Shown here piece by piece: positions 59,903-64,000 of a stretch of DNA of 64,000 nt. The stretch lies in assembly GCA_947174945.1 (NCBI GenBank), contig CAMWKZ010000008.1, positions 1 through 64,000 on the forward strand. The letters run 5' to 3'. The stretch's first letter is position 1; every line of letters begins with the position of its first letter. Made by a program: the position numbers and the translations under genes. Source of the DNA: an uncultured Prevotellaceae bacterium (GTDB taxonomy: Bacteria; Bacteroidota; Bacteroidia; Bacteroidales; Bacteroidaceae). Below the pieces are notes generated by a model. That model saw only the letters and a list, made by a program, of their open reading frames with translations. It was not told the origin of the DNA and searched no databases.

Positions 59903-62239
59903 ATGAAAAGACATTTCTTAACAGGCCTTGCGGCCCTGCTAACAACTGCGACTATGACTGCACAACCGAAACTTAGAGCTGACAACATCGACGAGGTGGT
60001 GAAGGCTATGACACTGGAGGAGAAGGCCCAGCTGCTGGTGGGCGGAGGTAACGATGCTTTTGTCGGCTCGGGTGCCATGCTGGGCCATCAGAAGAAGCTG
60101 GTGGCTGGTGCTGCCGGTACGACGGTGGCCATTGAGCGACTGGGCATTCCAGCCACCGTGGTGGCCGACGGCCCTGCGGGCGTACACATCGATGCCCACC
60201 GCGACGGCACGAAACAGACATTCTATGCCACGGGATTCCCCATCGGTACGTGTCTGGCCTCAACATGGAACACCCAGTTGGTGGAGGAGGTAGGCCGTGC
60301 TATCGGCAACGAAACGCTGGAGTATGGCGTTGACGTCATTCTGGGCCCGGGCATGAACTTGCACCGCAATCCGTTGTGTGGCCGTAACTTTGAATACTAC
60401 TCGGAAGACCCTGTCGTGACGGGCCTCATCGGGGCTGCCGTCATCAAGGGCATCCAGAGCCAAGGTGTAGGCGTATCGGCCAAGCATTTTGCCGTCAACT
60501 CACAGGAGACAGCCCGCACGAAGGTAGACGAGCGACTGAGCCAGCGTGCCCTGCGTGAACTTTACCTGAAAGGCTTTGAGACGGCTGTGCGACGCTCAGC
60601 ACCGTGGACGCTCATGTCGTCGTATAACATCATTAACGGGGTGTATGCCCAAGGCAACAAGGACTTGCTGACCACCATCCTGCGCGACGAGTGGGGCTAT
60701 CAGGGCATTGTGATGACCGACTGGATAGGCAAGCGAGAGAAGCTGCCCACCGAACAGGAAGTCACGGCAGGCAACGACCTGATGATGCCGGGCTATCCCG
60801 CCCAGGCCGAGGATATTGTACAGGCCGTGAAAGCTGGCAAGCTGGACATCAAGGATGTAGACCGCAACGTGCGCAATATGCTGGCATACATCGTGAAGAC
60901 CCCACGCTTCAAGGGTTACAAGTTCTCTAACCAGCCCGACCTACAGGCTCACGCTGCCATTACCCGCCAGTCGTCCACCGAAGGCATGGTACTGCTGAAG
61001 AACACGGGCGTACTGCCTATCCGCAACCTGAAGACGGTGGCACTGTTTGGTGTCAACAGCTACGACTTCTTCTCTGGCGGACTGGGTTCTGGCTGTGTCA
61101 ATGTGCCTTACGTGGTCGACATGGTGACGGGACTGAAGAACGTCGGGGTAAGCACCACTCCCCTGCTGACGGAGATTTATCAGAACTACGTGCGCTACGC
61201 CAGAGTTAAGCTGAAAGCCGACAAGAACCCTATGATGTGGTTCCTTGACCAAGGACAGCCCAAACTGGATGAGATTGAAATATCGGAGCGTTGCGTACAG
61301 CATGAGGTCAGAGAGGCTGATGCCGCTATCGTCACGATTGGCCGTCAGGCTGGTGAGGGCATGGACCGCAAGATTAACGGCGAGTTCAACCTGACCCAAC
61401 AGGAACAAGATATGCTCTTCCGCGTCAGCGACCAGTTCCATGCTCAGGGCAAGCCTGTTATCGTTATCATCAACTCGGGTTCGGTCATGGAGACGGCTTC
61501 ATGGCGCGACCGCGTAGATGCCATCTTGTGTGCTTGGCAACCCGGTGAGGAAGGCGGCAACTCGGTGGCCGATGTACTGACGGGCAAGGCCAACCCATCG
61601 GGCAAGCTCACCATGACGTGGCCCATTGCTGCTACCGACCATCCCTCAACACGCAACTATCCGCAAGACCTCGATATGTACAGCTACCGCGAGATGCAGG
61701 GCTGGGGCTCTGGCGTTCCCAACGAAGACTATGTAAATCACGAGGAGGACATCTACGTGGGTTATCGCTACTTCGACACGTTCCAGAAACAGGTAGCCTA
61801 TCCTTTCGGTTTCGGACTGAGCTATACAACCTTCGGCTTTAGCCAGCCTAAAGTAAAGGTAAACGGCGATGCCGTCATCGTAACGGTAACAGTGAAGAAC
61901 ACGGGCAACGTCAGTGGCAAGGAAGTGGCCCAGGTGTATGTAACTGCTCCGAAGGGTGCTTTGCAAAAGCCTGTCCACGAGCTGAAAGCCTTTGCCAAGA
62001 CACGAGAGCTACAGCCGGGCGAGAGCCAGACACTCACCATGACCATCCAGCCACGCGACCTTGCTTCTTTCGACGAGGAACACTCGCAGTGGCTGGCCGA
62101 AGCAGGCACCTATACCTTTGCCATTGGTTCGTCGAGCCGCGACATCAAGGTTACCGCTACGGCCAAGCTGACGGAATACACCGAGCAGGTACACAACGCC
62201 ATGGCACCCCAACACGCCCTGAACCTCCTCAAGCAATAA
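59903..62239 (+). CDS. Secreted GH3 beta-glycosidase (beta-xylosidase/glucosidase)
   Basis: A 778-residue GH3 enzyme: signal peptide (about 1-20), TIM barrel (about 30-330) with the catalytic nucleophile Asp273 in IVMTDWIG, alpha/beta sandwich (about 350-560), and a C-terminal Fn3-like domain (about 660-755, VTVTVKNTGNVSGKEVAQVYV). The substrate pocket segment is KHFAVNSQE. The enzyme removes terminal beta-linked glucose or xylose; with GH67 adjoining it is likely a beta-xylosidase of glucuronoxylan breakdown (inference). GH67 starts 10 bp after its stop. Confidence 0.9.
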   Translation: MKRHFLTGLAALLTTATMTAQPKLRADNIDEVVKAMTLEEKAQLLVGGGNDAFVGSGAMLGHQKKLVAGAAGTTVAIERLGIPATVVADGPAGVHIDAHRDGTKQTFYATGFPIGTCLASTWNTQLVEEVGRAIGNETLEYGVDVILGPGMNLHRNPLCGRNFEYYSEDPVVTGLIGAAVIKGIQSQGVGVSAKHFAVNSQETARTKVDERLSQRALRELYLKGFETAVRRSAPWTLMSSYNIINGVYAQGNKDLLTTILRDEWGYQGIVMTDWIGKREKLPTEQEVTAGNDLMMPGYPAQAEDIVQAVKAGKLDIKDVDRNVRNMLAYIVKTPRFKGYKFSNQPDLQAHAAITRQSSTEGMVLLKNTGVLPIRNLKTVALFGVNSYDFFSGGLGSGCVNVPYVVDMVTGLKNVGVSTTPLLTEIYQNYVRYARVKLKADKNPMMWFLDQGQPKLDEIEISERCVQHEVREADAAIVTIGRQAGEGMDRKINGEFNLTQQEQDMLFRVSDQFHAQGKPVIVIINSGSVMETASWRDRVDAILCAWQPGEEGGNSVADVLTGKANPSGKLTMTWPIAATDHPSTRNYPQDLDMYSYREMQGWGSGVPNEDYVNHEEDIYVGYRYFDTFQKQVAYPFGFGLSYTTFGFSQPKVKVNGDAVIVTVTVKNTGNVSGKEVAQVYVTAPKGALQKPVHELKAFAKTRELQPGESQTLTMTIQPRDLASFDEEHSQWLAEAGTYTFAIGSSSRDIKVTATAKLTEYTEQVHNAMAPQHALNLLKQ

Positions 62240-62249
62240 GACGAGCAAC

Positions 62250-64000
62250 ATGAAACGACACTTATTATCACTATTCATTAGCCTTGTTGCCCTCACCGCT
62301 ACGGCTGAGGACGGCCACCAGTTGTGGCTGCGCTACCAGCTCGTGAACCAAGCCAAGGTAACGTGCAACCGCCAGTCGCCTACCATCGACATTGCCCGTC
62401 AGGAGCTACAGACTTACTATCAGGGAGGCGACATCACCATGACCATCGACCCCACCATGCCCGACGATGACGGCTACCGCATCAGCGGAAACACCATTAC
62501 CGCCCGCCACGATGCCGGACTGCTCTATGGAGCCTATGCGCTGTTGCGTGGAGAGTCGAAGGAGTCGCATCCCGCCTTTGCCCTGCGCCTGCTGAACCAC
62601 TGGGACAACTTGGACGGCTCCATCGAGCGAGGCTATGCCGGTAAGAGCATCTTCTGGAACGAGAAGTTAGAAATCGAGAACGAGGAGCTAATCAAGGAGT
62701 ATGCCCGCGCCAACGCTTCCATCGGCATCAACGGCTCGGTGCTGAACAACGTCAATGCCTCGCCCAAGATGCTGACCACGCCTTACCTGAAAAAGGTGAA
62801 GAAGCTGGCCGACATCCTGCGTCCTTACCATATCAAGGTGTATCTTAGCATCAACTTCGCCACGCCAATGGCCCTGAAACAGACTACGACGGCTGACCCG
62901 CTGGATAAGACCGTGGCTCGCTGGTGGCAACGCAAGGCCAAGGAGATTTACAAGCTGATACCCGACTTCGGGGGCTTCTTGGTGAAGGCCAACAGCGAGG
63001 GACAGCCCGGCCCCGGCGACTTTGGACGTTCCCATGCCGACGGAGCCAATATGCTGGCCGACGCACTGAAGCCCTACGGCGGCATCATCATGTGGCGCTG
63101 CTTCGTCTACGGTGCCAACCATAAGGGCGAAGACCGTGTCAAGCAGGCCGTTTCGGAATTTAAGCCACTGGACGGTCAGTTCCGCGACAACGTTATCCTG
63201 CAGACCAAGAACGGCCCGCTCGACTTCCAGCCCCGCGAACCGTACAGCCCCATATTCGACCAAATCAAGCAGACCCCCAACATGGTGGAGCTGCAGATTA
63301 CACAGGAATATTTGGGCCAGTCGCGCCATCTGGTCTATCTTGCCCCCATGTGGAGTGAGTTCTTCTCCTTCGTCAAGCCCAACCAGCTAAAGGGCATTGC
63401 CGGTGTGGCCAACATTGGCAAAGACCGCAACTGGTGCGGCCACCACTTCTCACAGGCCAACTGGTATGCCTTCGGACGGCTGGCATGGAACCCAGAGCTG
63501 TCGTCCGAGAAGATTGCCGTTGAGTGGCTGAGGCAGACATTTAGCACCAACGAAAACTGTATTCAGGAGATGTTAGCCATGATGATGACAAGCCATGAGG
63601 CTTGTGTGAAGTATATGATGCCGTTAGGCTTGCACCATATCTTTAAGTTTGACCACCACTACGGCCCTGAGCCTGATGGCTTCAAGGCTGACTATCCCTT
63701 GGAGTGGTGCCCTGTGTATTACCATCAGGCCAACAAGAATGGCGTGGGTTTCGACCGCTCAAGCAAAGGCACGGATGCCGTCAGCCAATACAAGGAAGAG
63801 TATGCCCGCCTGTACGACAACATCGAGACCTGTCCTGAAAACCTGCTGCTGTGGTTCCACCACGTGCCTTGGGACTATCAGATGAAAGACGGCTCTACCC
63901 TGTGGCAGTCACTACAAGCAGAATACAACGAGGGCGTACTGATGGCAGAGTCCATGCAGATACTATGGCGCTACCGCCTGCGGAATTTCATTGACGAACA
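62250..64000 (+). CDS. GH67 alpha-glucuronidase (partial, runs off the window)
   Basis: The first 583 codons of a GH67 enzyme that removes 4-O-methyl-glucuronic acid from xylo-oligosaccharides. It has a signal peptide (1-19), an N-terminal GH67 domain (about 25-125), then the TIM barrel. Catalytic candidates are Glu250 in NSEGQPGP, Asp325 in GPLDFQPRE and Glu353 in QITQEYLG; the spacings (75 and 28) match the 73 and 28 of the Cellvibrio enzyme catalytic trio (E292, D365, E393). It is in one operon with GH3. Typical length is about 700 residues, so roughly the last 100 lie beyond the window. Confidence 0.95.
   Translation, partial: MKRHLLSLFISLVALTATAEDGHQLWLRYQLVNQAKVTCNRQSPTIDIARQELQTYYQGGDITMTIDPTMPDDDGYRISGNTITARHDAGLLYGAYALLRGESKESHPAFALRLLNHWDNLDGSIERGYAGKSIFWNEKLEIENEELIKEYARANASIGINGSVLNNVNASPKMLTTPYLKKVKKLADILRPYHIKVYLSINFATPMALKQTTTADPLDKTVARWWQRKAKEIYKLIPDFGGFLVKANSEGQPGPGDFGRSHADGANMLADALKPYGGIIMWRCFVYGANHKGEDRVKQAVSEFKPLDGQFRDNVILQTKNGPLDFQPREPYSPIFDQIKQTPNMVELQITQEYLGQSRHLVYLAPMWSEFFSFVKPNQLKGIAGVANIGKDRNWCGHHFSQANWYAFGRLAWNPELSSEKIAVEWLRQTFSTNENCIQEMLAMMMTSHEACVKYMMPLGLHHIFKFDHHYGPEPDGFKADYPLEWCPVYYHQANKNGVGFDRSSKGTDAVSQYKEEYARLYDNIETCPENLLLWFHHVPWDYQMKDGSTLWQSLQAEYNEGVLMAESMQILWRYRLRNFIDE

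Overview
The window is chromosomal DNA from a member of the Bacteroidales, most likely a gut or rumen Prevotella/Segatella-type organism. The reasons are a SusC/SusD pair, many secreted glycan hydrolases, TAnnTTTG-type promoters (some with a TTTG box 19-20 bp upstream), C-terminal tails resembling type IX secretion signals, and a xylan-use layout (GPH symporter, GH43, GH67, GH3). No rRNA, tRNA, transposase, prophage or CRISPR array was recognised. This taxonomic call rests on gene families and signals only.

Layout. 0-12.8 kb: a NUDIX hydrolase and an acetylesterase on the minus strand, divergent from a five-gene plus-strand run (esterase, GH2, GH106 rhamnosidase-like, sialate/pectin-type O-acetylesterase, GH2) that looks like pectin side-chain degradation. 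13-18.8 kb: a minus-strand vitamin B12 uptake operon (BtuB-like receptor, BtuG-like propeller, large secreted protein) behind a clear cobalamin riboswitch. 19-23.5 kb: a six-gene plus-strand operon of mostly unknown envelope proteins with LemA, a DUF3137-like protein and a CatA-fold acetyltransferase, closed by a perfect hairpin. 23.6-32.8 kb: a secreted esterase, then a SusC/SusD operon led by a TIM-barrel protein and a DUF4957/DUF5123-type lipoprotein. 33-36.7 kb: acetylesterase, DUF2851 protein and thioesterase. 36.9-39.9 kb: xylo-oligosaccharide symporter, an apparent remnant of a GH10 xylanase, GH43 and an orphan ECF sigma factor. 39.9-44.3 kb: M16 peptidase, PfkB kinase, FprA flavoprotein and a DUF4827-like lipoprotein. 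44.6-48.4 kb: an AT-richer two-gene unit encoding a periplasmic TPR protein and a membrane-anchored TIR protein. 48.4-54.9 kb: TonB-type outer-membrane receptor, sufCDS without sufB, and rnhB. 55-59.7 kb: split transketolase, FGGY kinase and a FucI/AraA-type isomerase, a gene set that fits D-apiose catabolism. 59.8-64 kb: GH3 and GH67, the latter cut by the window edge.

How it fits together. Acetylesterases, rhamnosidase-like and GH2 enzymes, SusC/D with a pectin-PUL-type lipoprotein, and the possible apiose pathway point to pectin (rhamnogalacturonan) use. The symporter, GH43, GH3 and GH67 point to glucuronoxylan. Both are plant cell-wall polymers.

The most unusual signal is non-coding: a dispersed family of repeats with an exact 22-bp period, usually three units followed by three inverted units, lying directly behind stop codons. 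Two unrelated 22-bp-period repeats with different core words also occur. The TIR/TPR pair, the six-gene LemA operon and the putative apiose operon are the best candidates for little-described protein systems.
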